From assembly GCA_903871935.1 (NCBI GenBank), contig CAIQIQ010000095.1, positions 62,001-126,000 on the forward strand: a DNA stretch of 64,000 nt, in the 5' to 3' direction. The position numbers and the translations under genes are program-made. The first letter of the stretch is position 1, and every line of letters starts with the position of its first letter. Shown here piece after piece: positions 8,806-16,748 of this stretch. The DNA comes from an uncultured Phycisphaerales bacterium. GTDB taxonomy: Bacteria; Planctomycetota; Phycisphaerae; Tepidisphaerales; Tepidisphaeraceae. The notes beneath the pieces are model-generated. The model ran no database searches, was not told the origin of the DNA, and saw only the letters and a program-made list of their open reading frames with translations.

Positions 8806-9612
8806 TCAAGCCGGCGAGCGCAGAGCGGCAAGCAGATTCTCCTTTGTCAGTAGGTGCGCATCTTGCGAGCGTTCAAGAAACGGCCGCACATCGTCAGCGA
8901 CGCGATCGAATGGCAGCGTGCCCAGGCGGGTTAAGAGTTGATCGCGCCAGCTTGCTGCCGAGAGTTTCCCGACACCTTCTGTCTGGTCCAGCGCGTTCTG
9001 AAGCAGGACCTGGTTGGGCATCGCCGGAGGTGTTTGGCTTAGATACCACAGCAGATCGTACCAGTCGCGCCCTTTTACATACGGTCGGCACAACAGAGCA
9101 TGCAGCTTTCCCGCCATCAGCGAAGGCATGTCGTAATGGCTGATGGCAAACGATACATGCCGCATGATCACCCGCTTCTGAATGTCAGCGCCGGCCGGTG
9201 GGCGCGTATCAATCTCGATTTTGACCGACAGCTTCTGAGCCGGCAGCGGTGAGAGTCCAACCGCTTTGAGCAGTTGTCCGATTCTGATCCAGGCCACATG
9301 GACCGATGTCTGCTCTCGCCATGAAACAGAAGCATCAAACCCCGCAGAGACGAGGTCCCGTTTGAGTTTGCGCATCCAGTTCACGCCCGTATAGCCGGTG
9401 GGCGTGAAGACAGTGAAATCCAGATCCTCCGAAAACCGGGGTAGCTGCCGCAGAAACCGCAGTGCCGTGCCGCCCACGAAAGCGATGGATGCGAACGCCT
9501 CCGACTCATGCAACGACCGCAGCGAAAGCGCTTGCACATATTCGCGAAGTATGTTCAGCCGTGATTGGGCGTCCGGCTGTGCCAAGGCCAATGACAAGGC
9601 GTGGTCTTTCAT
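8806..9612 (-). CDS. abiEii: AbiEii/AbiGii family nucleotidyltransferase toxin
   Basis: The 268-residue protein has the minimal nucleotidyltransferase signature of type IV toxins: FVGGTALRFL at about residues 46-55 followed by FSEDLDFTVF with the DxD metal pair. AbiEii-type toxins transfer nucleotides to RNA targets and give bacteriostasis or abortive infection. The start overlaps the AbiEi stop in an ATGA arrangement, so translation is coupled to the antitoxin. The C-terminal part (YVKGRDWYDLLWYL) is also family-like. Nearby chromosomal genes look ordinary, so this is an isolated accessory module. Confidence 0.88.
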   Translation of the reverse strand: MKDHALSLALAQPDAQSRLNILREYVQALSLRSLHESEAFASIAFVGGTALRFLRQLPRFSEDLDFTVFTPTGYTGVNWMRKLKRDLVSAGFDASVSWREQTSVHVAWIRIGQLLKAVGLSPLPAQKLSVKIEIDTRPPAGADIQKRVIMRHVSFAISHYDMPSLMAGKLHALLCRPYVKGRDWYDLLWYLSQTPPAMPNQVLLQNALDQTEGVGKLSAASWRDQLLTRLGTLPFDRVADDVRPFLERSQDAHLLTKENLLAALRSPA

Positions 9613-10241
9613 AGCTCGACCTCTTGATCTTTCCGGCCCGTCTTTTCCAGCAGCAGTTCGGCCGTCCTGCTCAATCGAGGGCTGTTCATCCGGCGAGCAT
9701 AGTCGCGAAGGCGTTTGGCATCGAGTTGATCAAGATGCTGGTAGCGCATCTCCGCGAGGCGCTGGGCTGTCCATATCCCTTCGGTCAGGTGCCAATGGTC
9801 CAGGATTGCCTTCTCGGGCTCGGCAACAAAGAAGCCCGCATCATCAGTCTTCCTGTAGCCGAAGAACCGCTCGCGGCTGACATGGTGATAGACAAACGCA
9901 CCCAATACGTTCTCGTATCGGCAGGGCGAGCGGGATGTGACGCTGGTATACCAGACTACCTTCTCGGGAATCAGGTCATAATAGCCCATCGTCCACAGCC
10001 CGCTCAGATAGGATGGCCGGTGCAGATCGTTGGCCAACATCTCCGGCCGCAACGTCGCGCGACGATATGTTGGCGCCAGCGTATAGAGTCCCCGCCGCAA
10101 GCCGATGATCCTGCCTTGCTTCATCCATCGCGACAGTTGCACGCGAACGCTCTCGCGCTGCGTCTGAACCATCTGGATCAGCAGAGGCAGATCAAAGTAC
10201 GGCAAATCACCGGCCAGCTCGACCAGTTGGTCGAATTTCAT
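9609..10241 (-). CDS. abiEi: AbiEi family antitoxin with winged helix-turn-helix
   Basis: The 210-residue protein begins MKFDQLVELAGDLPYF. The N-terminal winged helix spans roughly residues 15-65 (VRVQLSRWMKQGRIIGLRRGLYTLAP). The middle region YRRATLRPEMLANDLHRPSYLS matches the AbiEi C-terminal antitoxin domain. Antitoxins of this family repress their own promoter through inverted repeats. Such a repeat lies just upstream (10248-10273). I rejected a 46-residue upstream extension because the ATG at 10241 sits six bases after a -10-like element and gives the family N-terminus. Confidence 0.86.
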   Translation of the reverse strand: MKFDQLVELAGDLPYFDLPLLIQMVQTQRESVRVQLSRWMKQGRIIGLRRGLYTLAPTYRRATLRPEMLANDLHRPSYLSGLWTMGYYDLIPEKVVWYTSVTSRSPCRYENVLGAFVYHHVSRERFFGYRKTDDAGFFVAEPEKAILDHWHLTEGIWTAQRLAEMRYQHLDQLDAKRLRDYARRMNSPRLSRTAELLLEKTGRKDQEVEL

Positions 10242-10247
10242 TACGGT

Positions 10248-10273
10248 AAGATAACACTTTAGGTAATTATCTT
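10248..10273 (-). promoter_or_regulatory. candidate AbiEi operator and promoter
   Basis: Perfect 7-base arms AAGATAA (10248-10254) and TTATCTT (10267-10273) are separated by 12 bases. Read on the minus strand, TTGAAG followed 16 bases later by TTATCT resembles a promoter ending about seven bases before the AbiEi ATG. The inverted repeat covers the stop codon of the mug gene (10259-10261), so binding here could also affect transcription arriving from mug. Confidence 0.5.
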
Positions 10274-10861
10274 CAATACAATTCGGCTCTCCGCCGCCCT
10301 TCTCAACTCCCCAAACAACCTCCCCAACTCCTTCGCCTGATAGTGCGCATTGAGCCCACTGGGGTTCGGCAGCACCCATAACCGGCTCTCGCCGATGTGC
10401 TCATCTTGCCTCCCCAGCGCCGCCGCCGGCCGGTCAAATGCCACCCGATACGCCCCAACTCCTACCACCGCGCAGACCATCGGCCGGTATCGCCGCACCT
10501 TCGCCGCCAATCTCTTCGCCCCGGCTCGCAACTCCTTTACCGTTAACTCCTCCGCCCGCGCTGTCGCATGCGGCACGATATTGGTGATCCCATACCCCCA
10601 TTGCAGCAGTTCCCCCTCCTCGAACGGCGAGAGCACCCGCGGCGTGAAGCCCCCGGCATGCAGGGCAGGCCAGAACCGATTGCCCGGCCGGGCAAAGTGA
10701 TGCCCTACCGCGCCCGAGTACAACCCCGGATTGATCCCGCAGAATAGCACTCTCAATCCCGGCGCAATCAGGTCCGGCACATTCTTCCCATACGCGGCTG
10801 CCAACTGCTCCCGCGTCGGCCGCCATGCCTTCTGGTCATCGCTCTTGCTTCGCACTGGCAT
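10259..10861 (-). CDS. mug: G/T(U)-mismatch-specific DNA glycosylase Mug
   Basis: The 200-residue protein of the uracil-DNA glycosylase superfamily, Mug/TDG group, removes uracil or thymine mispaired with guanine. The active-site motif is GINPGLYSGAVGHHFARPGN near residues 43-62, and the second motif LPNPSGLNAHY lies near residues 168-178. Length and motif spacing are normal for the family. A TATCAT element at 10868-10873 (minus strand) lies six bases before the ATG, with no Shine-Dalgarno. Its 3' end runs into the promoter region of the AbiE pair, which follows in the same direction. Confidence 0.88.
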   Translation of the reverse strand: MPVRSKSDDQKAWRPTREQLAAAYGKNVPDLIAPGLRVLFCGINPGLYSGAVGHHFARPGNRFWPALHAGGFTPRVLSPFEEGELLQWGYGITNIVPHATARAEELTVKELRAGAKRLAAKVRRYRPMVCAVVGVGAYRVAFDRPAAALGRQDEHIGESRLWVLPNPSGLNAHYQAKELGRLFGELRRAAESRIVLKIIT

Positions 10862-10977
10862 GCCCGAATGATAGGGGCACGGCCATGGGTCACTCGCCCT
10901 AGCGGTTTACCGCCCAACCCGCTACATTCCATCGCCTTAGCGAGGCAGTTCTTTGGCCTGCCTCAATATACTTTTTC

Positions 10978-11967
10978 ATGACGACGTCTTCACTTCCGGA
11001 TTACAACCGTCTGAACCTCAACTATCGCCAGCCGATGCCGCGGCCGAAGGTGCATGGCAAGGTCATCGACTTCCACTGCCATCTGCTGGGTGTTCGCCAC
11101 GCCGCCGCCTGGTTCGCGGCCGCCGACCATTACGGCATCGACGCCTTCATCACCATGATGCAACTGGAAGAGGCGATGACCCTCTACCGCGACTGGGGCC
11201 ACCGCCTGCATTTCATCGCCGTGCCAGCCTGGCAACAGGTCGTTGCCGATCCAATCGACGACTACATGCGTCGACTCGAAGCCTTCTACAACATCGGCAG
11301 CCGAATCTTCAAGTTCCACTGCGCCCCTGAAACCATGGTCCGCCGCAGTTGGACGCTGGATTCGCCCAAGCTGCGCCCGATCATCGAAGAGGCCAAGGCC
11401 CGCAAGATGGGCATCATGACCCACATCGGCGACCCCGACACCTGGTACGCCGGCAAGTATTCCGACGCCGCCAAATACGGCACCCGTCAGCAGCACTACC
11501 AGATGTGGGAAAACGTGATGGGCGACTTTCCGGACATCCCCTGGATCGGCGCCCACATGGGCGGAAATCCCGAGGACCTGACTCGCCTGCAAGGCCTGTT
11601 GGACAAGTACCCGAATCTCTCCCTTGACTGCTCGGCCACCAAGTGGGTCGCCCGCTCGCTCTCCGCCCAGCGCAATGCTGCCCGCGACTTCTTCATCCGC
11701 AATCAGGACCGGTTGATCTTCGGTTCCGACCAGGTGTCCACCGACGACCGCAACTACGACTTTTATGCCTCCCGTTTCTGGGTGCAGCGCAAGATGTGGG
11801 AGACGGCGTATATCGGCCCTAGCCCCATCCTCGACGGCGACTTCCCACCCGATGCCCAGCCCCAACTCCGCGGCTTGGCGCTGCCCGATGAGGTTCTGCA
11901 GAAGCTCTACCACGACAACGCCGTGAACTACCTCCGGCGCGTCGGAATGCAGACCGATTTCATGTAG
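10978..11967 (+). CDS. metal-dependent amidohydrolase (amidohydrolase 2 family)
   Basis: The 329-residue TIM-barrel hydrolase shows the ordered metal motifs DFHCH (residues 31-35), FKFH near residue 110, THIGDP near residue 145, GAHMGG near residue 190 and FGSDQ near residue 245. The family includes decarboxylases and lactone or amide hydrolases, and the substrate is not evident. A TATACT element at 10967-10972 lies five bases before the ATG and no ribosome binding site is seen, which suggests leaderless expression. It is followed after 32 bases by the macro-domain gene. Confidence 0.82.
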   Translation: MTTSSLPDYNRLNLNYRQPMPRPKVHGKVIDFHCHLLGVRHAAAWFAAADHYGIDAFITMMQLEEAMTLYRDWGHRLHFIAVPAWQQVVADPIDDYMRRLEAFYNIGSRIFKFHCAPETMVRRSWTLDSPKLRPIIEEAKARKMGIMTHIGDPDTWYAGKYSDAAKYGTRQQHYQMWENVMGDFPDIPWIGAHMGGNPEDLTRLQGLLDKYPNLSLDCSATKWVARSLSAQRNAARDFFIRNQDRLIFGSDQVSTDDRNYDFYASRFWVQRKMWETAYIGPSPILDGDFPPDAQPQLRGLALPDEVLQKLYHDNAVNYLRRVGMQTDFM

Positions 11968-11999
11968 CACGACGGCCGGCGTGGGACAATAATCTCGCT

Positions 12000-12521
12000 A
12001 TGCTCGCAATCCTTCGCGCCATCCAGGCTGACATCACCACACTTGATGTGGATGCCATCGTCAATGCCGCCAATTCCTCGCTCTTGGGCGGCGGCGGCGT
12101 CGATGGCGCGATTCACCGCGCTGCCGGCCCTGAATTGCTGAAGGAATGTAGCCACTTGGGCGGCTGCCCGACCGGCGATGCCAAACTCACCAAAGGCTAT
12201 CAACTCCCCGCCAGGTACATCATCCACACCGTCGGCCCAGTCTGGCACGGCGGTGCCAGCGGCGAAAGCGAACTTCTGGCTTCCTGCTATCGCCGCTCCC
12301 TGGAGATTGCCTCCCGCCGCAGGATCCGCACCATCGCCTTCCCCAGCATCAGCACAGGCGTTTACGGCTACCCCATTGAGTTGGCCGCCGATATTGCTGT
12401 CTCAACCGTTCGCGCTGCAGTCGAGGAATTCCCGACGTTTGACGAGATCATCTTCTGCTGCTTCTCCACCACGGATCTGAAGGTGTACCAGGCGATCCTG
12501 ACACGATCAGGCAAAGCCTAG
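12000..12521 (+). CDS. macro-domain O-acetyl-ADP-ribose deacetylase (YmdB type)
   Basis: The 173-residue single macro domain has the ADP-ribose-binding signature [19 protein letters not shown] at residues 21-39 and the second loop [10 protein letters not shown] near residues 118-127. Members remove acetyl from O-acetyl-ADP-ribose or ADP-ribose from proteins. The length is typical of stand-alone YmdB/MacroD proteins. A TAATCT element ends four bases before the ATG. Its stop codon overlaps the stop of the convergent channel gene by four bases. Confidence 0.9.
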   Translation: MLAILRAIQADITTLDVDAIVNAANSSLLGGGGVDGAIHRAAGPELLKECSHLGGCPTGDAKLTKGYQLPARYIIHTVGPVWHGGASGESELLASCYRRSLEIASRRRIRTIAFPSISTGVYGYPIELAADIAVSTVRAAVEEFPTFDEIIFCCFSTTDLKVYQAILTRSGKA

Positions 12522-13663
12522 AAATGCCCCTCATCCGCTGCCTCGGCCGGCGGCAGATCGCCGATGCCCGGCGTGCGACCCATCCAGGCACTCTTCTGCC
12601 AGTTGTCGGCCGCCGAGGTCTCTGCCAGCACAGGTGGGACAGATAACAGGAATTGATCGCCCAGCGAGATCAGGAACGGCTCGTACATCCCGCGCAGCTC
12701 CGCGATTCGGCCGGCCGAAGCGTCTGACCCATGCAGCTCAACTCCCACCTCGCGCAGCAACTGGCACAGTCGCTGAAGCTGCGCTGGCGAAAGCCGATCT
12801 TCTTCTGTTGATCGCATCGGCGTCTTGAGCACGAGGGTCAAATCCACGGCCGCGTGCCTCGCCATCGCGAACGTCAACTGAGCCTGATAGCGATCAGCGC
12901 CTTTGACCTCCGCGATCAGGATCGCACACGTATCCAGGATCGCCGTCAACGTCGCCAGCCACGACTGGTTATCGTGTTGCGAGCGATAGTAACTGAGCAC
13001 CGGAAAGGACAGGTGACTCTCCAGCAGTTCGGCCGCCCACCGTTCCCAGTCGCGCAGCATGGCACCAAGCGCATCCGTGCCGCCCGAACGGGCCACGCGC
13101 AGCAGGATCTGCGCAGCGCTGGGCGGCGATCCCGCCCGCGCATCCAGCAGTGAGATCTCGACTTCACGATGCGAGAACGCCTGGAACAGCACGGGCAGAT
13201 AGCTGACCACAATCGCCAGGAATCCAAAGCCGAGCCCCGCTTCAACGACGGCCAGGATGCGCCCGAGAGTGGCCGTCGGCGTTATGTCACCATATCCCAG
13301 CGTGAAGAATGTCGTGCCGCTCAGGTAGAGGTAGGTCTGAAAACCCGGCGATGGATCGGGCGTATGAACCGGCGAATCGACGGACCAATGCAGCAGCGCA
13401 AAACCGACGATCAGACCCGCCAGCCACATCGAGAAAAGCCCGAGGATCGACAATGGGCCAAAGATGCTCAAGAACGCTCCGCGCAACGAACGCCGGGATA
13501 TGCAAAGAGCCACCGCACGCCAGAGCGCCCACGTGCTTGTGTAGTAGAGCCGGACAAAGCGATAGCGATGCACGACCCGTCGCGGTTGAAGGATCGTCTC
13601 GAATCCATCCACCAGCACGAGGACAATCAGCAGCAGACTCAGCGCGAATCCCAGGATCGACAT
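12518..13663 (-). CDS. two-TM potassium-channel-like protein with long soluble C-terminus
   Basis: The 381-residue membrane protein has an N-terminal helix (residues 3-20), a hydrophobic segment near residues 70-95, a selectivity filter [10 protein letters not shown] near residues 123-132 and an outer helix near residues 135-165. GYGD is the canonical potassium filter. The roughly 220-residue C-terminal half is soluble and helical and is not an evident RCK or cyclic-nucleotide-binding domain, so its ligand is unknown. The ATG at 13663 is preceded by GAGGGA, which I prefer to the GTG at 13690. Confidence 0.78.
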   Translation of the reverse strand: MSILGFALSLLLIVLVLVDGFETILQPRRVVHRYRFVRLYYTSTWALWRAVALCISRRSLRGAFLSIFGPLSILGLFSMWLAGLIVGFALLHWSVDSPVHTPDPSPGFQTYLYLSGTTFFTLGYGDITPTATLGRILAVVEAGLGFGFLAIVVSYLPVLFQAFSHREVEISLLDARAGSPPSAAQILLRVARSGGTDALGAMLRDWERWAAELLESHLSFPVLSYYRSQHDNQSWLATLTAILDTCAILIAEVKGADRYQAQLTFAMARHAAVDLTLVLKTPMRSTEEDRLSPAQLQRLCQLLREVGVELHGSDASAGRIAELRGMYEPFLISLGDQFLLSVPPVLAETSAADNWQKSAWMGRTPGIGDLPPAEAADEGHF

Positions 13664-13804
13664 CGCATTCCCTCGGCCGCCGGCAAGCACATCGCTTCCG
13701 GACGTTCAACGATAGGTCGGCATTCCGCAGTCGGCCGTGCCTTCTCGTCCAGTAACTTGGGCCCTGGCGGCCATTGTCTGCGATCCTGGCGGTTGAGTTG
13801 CAGC

Positions 13805-14392
13805 TTACGGTCTGTGTTCCTGCCCTGGCGGCGTCTGACGCCGCTGGTACTGCTCCCAGGAGCGTTTGAGCGACTCCAGCAGTTTGGGGGCATGGTGGGC
13901 CGCCATCAGGACTCGCGATGAGACCACCGAACGAGGAAAGCCGCTGGTGATGAAATCCAGGCAGAACTCGGCAGGCCCGTGCGCGATCATCACCGTATTG
14001 CAGTAGCTGCCGGCGAGTGTCTCATCGGCCATCTTCATCTGCTCGTATACCTCCTCAATTGGAGGCACCGGCGTCCCCGGCGGCGGCGTGGGCAATGCCG
14101 GTGGCGGCCCGAACCGGTTCGTATAGTTCTGGATATTGTCGCTCAAAGCCCTGACCAGCGCCGGCAGCAGCGTCGGCGGCACCACCACCCGCGCCACCAA
14201 CTGCTGTGGCGATGCCAGCCGCATGACGAAGTCAAGCATGAACTCATGCGGGCCGTTCAGGACCACCGCTCCGGTGGCATAGACGCCAGCGCGGACCCGA
14301 TCAGGTACGCGAGCGGTATTGGGCGATACCTTCACATCCTGTGAAAAGGAATTGGGATCGTCGGAGAAGGGGCTGTTGGAATCCTGACTCAT
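13805..14392 (-). CDS. tandem DUF3467 domain protein
   Basis: The 195-residue protein contains two related DUF3467-like units. The first is at about residues 33-90 (VRAGVYATGAVVLNGPHEFMLDF), the second at about 125-185 (LAGSYCNTVMIAHGPAEFCLDF). A proline-rich linker (PPPALPTPPPGTPVPP) joins them. Function is unknown. Family members are small cytoplasmic proteins thought to form beta-rich oligomers; two units in one chain is uncommon. A TATCCT element at 14401-14406 lies eight bases before the ATG and there is no clear ribosome binding site. Confidence 0.72.
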   Translation of the reverse strand: MSQDSNSPFSDDPNSFSQDVKVSPNTARVPDRVRAGVYATGAVVLNGPHEFMLDFVMRLASPQQLVARVVVPPTLLPALVRALSDNIQNYTNRFGPPPALPTPPPGTPVPPIEEVYEQMKMADETLAGSYCNTVMIAHGPAEFCLDFITSGFPRSVVSSRVLMAAHHAPKLLESLKRSWEQYQRRQTPPGQEHRP

Positions 14393-14437
14393 GGGCAGAG
14401 AGGATAGCAGGTAGCTGGAAAAGTCGATAGGGCAAGC

Positions 14438-14917
14438 CTACCGCATGGCCGTCTGCTTCATGGCACGCACTACATCTTCGCTGACGCGGTTTTCGCGAAG
14501 ACGGTTCTCATCAGCAGCTCGGAGGCGGAATTGAGTGCCGCTGCGCTCGATGCGATCAATGATGATCTCATCCTTCACGCCGTGGTGCGTCCAGTCAATG
14601 ACATCGTCTTGGGTAACGCGTGAGGATGCAACGTATCCGGTCGTGGGGGGCTGATTCCGCTGTTCTCGTTCCTGCCGGCGATCCTGCTCATCAATCTGGT
14701 TGCCGATCAGGGCCCCCGAGATCGCGCCGACACCCGCGCCGATCAATGCCCCGGCGCCAGCGCTGGAATGCACCAGACTACCGACCCCCGCGCCAATGGC
14801 GACACCGGACGCTGCGCCGACTCCAGCGCCCGTCTGGGTGTGGTTGGCACACCCGCCGCCGGCCAGAATCACCAGGCCGGCATTCACCACATAAACAACT
14901 GCGGTACGTGCTTTCAT
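14438..14917 (-). CDS. glycine-zipper outer-membrane-type lipoprotein
   Basis: The 159-residue protein starts MKARTAVVYVVNAGLVILAGGGC, a lipoprotein signal ending in a plausible lipobox (AGGGC). Next comes a glycine-zipper segment (GAGVGAASGVAIGAGVGSL, then GAGALIGAGVGAISGALIG) like those of SlyB/OmpA-associated lipoproteins. A charged region and a small C-terminal domain (DVIDWTHHGVKDEIIIDRI) follow, similar to planctomycete stress-type lipoproteins. I chose 14917 over an upstream in-frame start because only this gives a signal peptide. A TATAAT promoter lies 38 bases upstream. Confidence 0.75.
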   Translation of the reverse strand: MKARTAVVYVVNAGLVILAGGGCANHTQTGAGVGAASGVAIGAGVGSLVHSSAGAGALIGAGVGAISGALIGNQIDEQDRRQEREQRNQPPTTGYVASSRVTQDDVIDWTHHGVKDEIIIDRIERSGTQFRLRAADENRLRENRVSEDVVRAMKQTAMR

Positions 14918-14954
14918 GTCAAAGTACGGGCACATCCGCCCGCTCAACCTATCG

Positions 14955-14982
14955 ATTATACACAAATCCGTCCGCTTGCGAA
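14955..14982 (-). promoter_or_regulatory. sigma-70-like promoter for the glycine-zipper lipoprotein
   Basis: On the minus strand TTCGCA (14977-14982) is followed after 16 bases by a perfect TATAAT (14955-14960). The predicted start site leaves a leader of about 30 bases before the ATG at 14917. Confidence 0.5.
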
Positions 14983-15153
14983 GAGCCTGCCAGTACAGCA
15001 CGCTAGTATCATCGTAATTGTTTACGGCATAGTAACTTAGATCTATTCAGATGCGATTGCCTAATCCGCCAATGACCCTAACCCGCAGGACTGTTTCCAC
15101 GGCTGCCAACCTGTTAAGCTGCTTGCCCGATACACACATGGAAGGGAAAGACG

Positions 15154-15771
15154 ATGGCCAAACTCAGGCTGGCGGTACTGCTCAGTGGCTCCGGCACAAC
15201 TTTGCAGAATCTGATCGACCAGGTCAAGGCTGGCACACTCGATGCGTCGGTTGAACTCGTCATCGGTTCGCGCGAAGGGCTCAAAGGAATCGATCGGGCC
15301 CGGGCCGCCGGTCTCAACCATCGCATCTTCCCCCGCAAACAATACGCCGATGTCCCCTCCTTCAGTCGGGATGTCTTTGCCGCCATCGACGCGGCCGGCG
15401 CAGATCTGATCTGCCTGGCGGGCTGGCTCAGCCTGCTGGATATCCCCACTCGATACCACGGCCGGATGATGAACATACACCCCGCCCTGCTGCCTGCTTT
15501 CGGCGGCAAAGGGATGTACGGACACCATGTGCATGAGGCGGTGCTGGCCCATGGCTGCAAGGTATCGGGATGTACCGTCCACTTCGTGGATAACACCTAC
15601 GACACCGGCCCGATCATCCTGCAGCGCACGTGTCCGGTGCTGGAGCAGGACACCCCCGAGACTCTGGCCGCCCGCGTCTTTGAGCAGGAGAAGATCGCGT
15701 ATCCGGAAGCCATCCGCCTCTTCGCCGCTGGGAGGCTGAAGATCGATGGGCGAACGGTGAAAGTGCTGTAG
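15154..15771 (+). CDS. purN: phosphoribosylglycinamide formyltransferase
   Basis: The 205-residue PurN transfers a formyl group from 10-formyltetrahydrofolate to GAR in purine synthesis. It shows LLSGSGTTLQNLI at residues 9-21 and ICLAGWLSLL. The catalytic-loop region MNIHPALLPAFGGKGMYG contains the conserved N and H, and VDNTYDTGPIILQ includes the catalytic aspartate. A strong GGAAGGGAAA ribosome binding site precedes the ATG. It stands alone here; purB lies 42 kb away in the same window. Confidence 0.93.
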   Translation: MAKLRLAVLLSGSGTTLQNLIDQVKAGTLDASVELVIGSREGLKGIDRARAAGLNHRIFPRKQYADVPSFSRDVFAAIDAAGADLICLAGWLSLLDIPTRYHGRMMNIHPALLPAFGGKGMYGHHVHEAVLAHGCKVSGCTVHFVDNTYDTGPIILQRTCPVLEQDTPETLAARVFEQEKIAYPEAIRLFAAGRLKIDGRTVKVL

Positions 15772-15784
15772 AGCGCGCTCTGCC

Positions 15785-16729
15785 CTACATGTCGACTACC
15801 ACCACCTCGCGTCTCAACCGCTCCACATCGTCACGATGAACACAGCCCGGCACCGGAGTCATCGCGTTGGCCGACCCGCAGGCGATGCCCAGAATCGCAC
15901 AGTCGAGTAGCGGCATACCATCGACCAGACCCGCCGCATACCCCGCGGCCACCGAATCTCCCGACCCGATCGGATTGCTCACAGCCACCTTCGGAGCCGC
16001 CAGCGACCAGAACCCCTTCGCGCTGGCGAGCATCGCCCCTTTGGCTCCCATCGTAATCAGGGCGACCTGTGCCCCCCGCTCAAGAAGAAGGCTGACGGCT
16101 CTGCGGAGTTGCTCGGCCGTACTCACCGGCTCCTCCATCATCTCGCCAAGCTCCGCGCGATTGGGCTTAACCAGCGCGGGATGAGACGACATGGCAAGCC
16201 GCAACGGCTCACCGCGAGTATCCAGAATGACGGGAATGCCATGCAGGTTTGCCAGTTCGCAGCAGCGGGCATAAAAGCCCTGCGGAGCCTTGGGCGGAAG
16301 GCCCCCTGACAGCACGATCGCCGCAGACCGCGGTGCTGCCACCGCAATGCGGTCCAGCAGATTTTGCCAATACTCGGATGCGACGACCTGAGATTCTTCG
16401 ACCAGTTCGGTGGTAGTGCCTTGATCGATGTCGATGGCGGTGGTGCAGACGCGGGTGCGAAATGGAACCTCAACGAAGTCGAGTATGACGCCCTGCCGCT
16501 GCAGTTGGGCGCCAATAAACCGCCCGCTTTCACCGCCCAGAAACCCGGCCGCGATCACGGGTTTTCCCAATGTCGCCAGCACCTGCGCTACGTTGATGCT
16601 CTTGCCGGCGGGCGATTCCAGCACTTCTGTCGCCCGGTTCACCTCATCAACGGCAAGCCTGTGGAACCGCATCGTCCGCTGCACCGCGGGCGTCGTACCT
16701 ACACAAAGAATCGGCTTTCCCTGCTGCAT
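15785..16729 (-). CDS. PfkB-family sugar kinase, 1-phosphofructokinase/tagatose-6-phosphate kinase type
   Basis: The 314-residue ribokinase-fold protein has an N-terminal strand ILCVGTTPAVQRTM like FruK/LacC, an ESPAGKSINVAQ substrate motif near residue 38, and a C-terminal anion hole and catalytic base in NPIGSGDSVAAGYAAG near residues 247-262. The usual GAGD is GSGD here, as in many 1-phosphofructokinases. Substrate assignment within the family is uncertain. The start is 19 bases after the P-type ATPase stop on the same strand, so the two may be co-transcribed. Confidence 0.82.
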   Translation of the reverse strand: MQQGKPILCVGTTPAVQRTMRFHRLAVDEVNRATEVLESPAGKSINVAQVLATLGKPVIAAGFLGGESGRFIGAQLQRQGVILDFVEVPFRTRVCTTAIDIDQGTTTELVEESQVVASEYWQNLLDRIAVAAPRSAAIVLSGGLPPKAPQGFYARCCELANLHGIPVILDTRGEPLRLAMSSHPALVKPNRAELGEMMEEPVSTAEQLRRAVSLLLERGAQVALITMGAKGAMLASAKGFWSLAAPKVAVSNPIGSGDSVAAGYAAGLVDGMPLLDCAILGIACGSANAMTPVPGCVHRDDVERLRREVVVVDM

Positions 16730-16748
16730 CGAGCCGTCCCAATCATTG

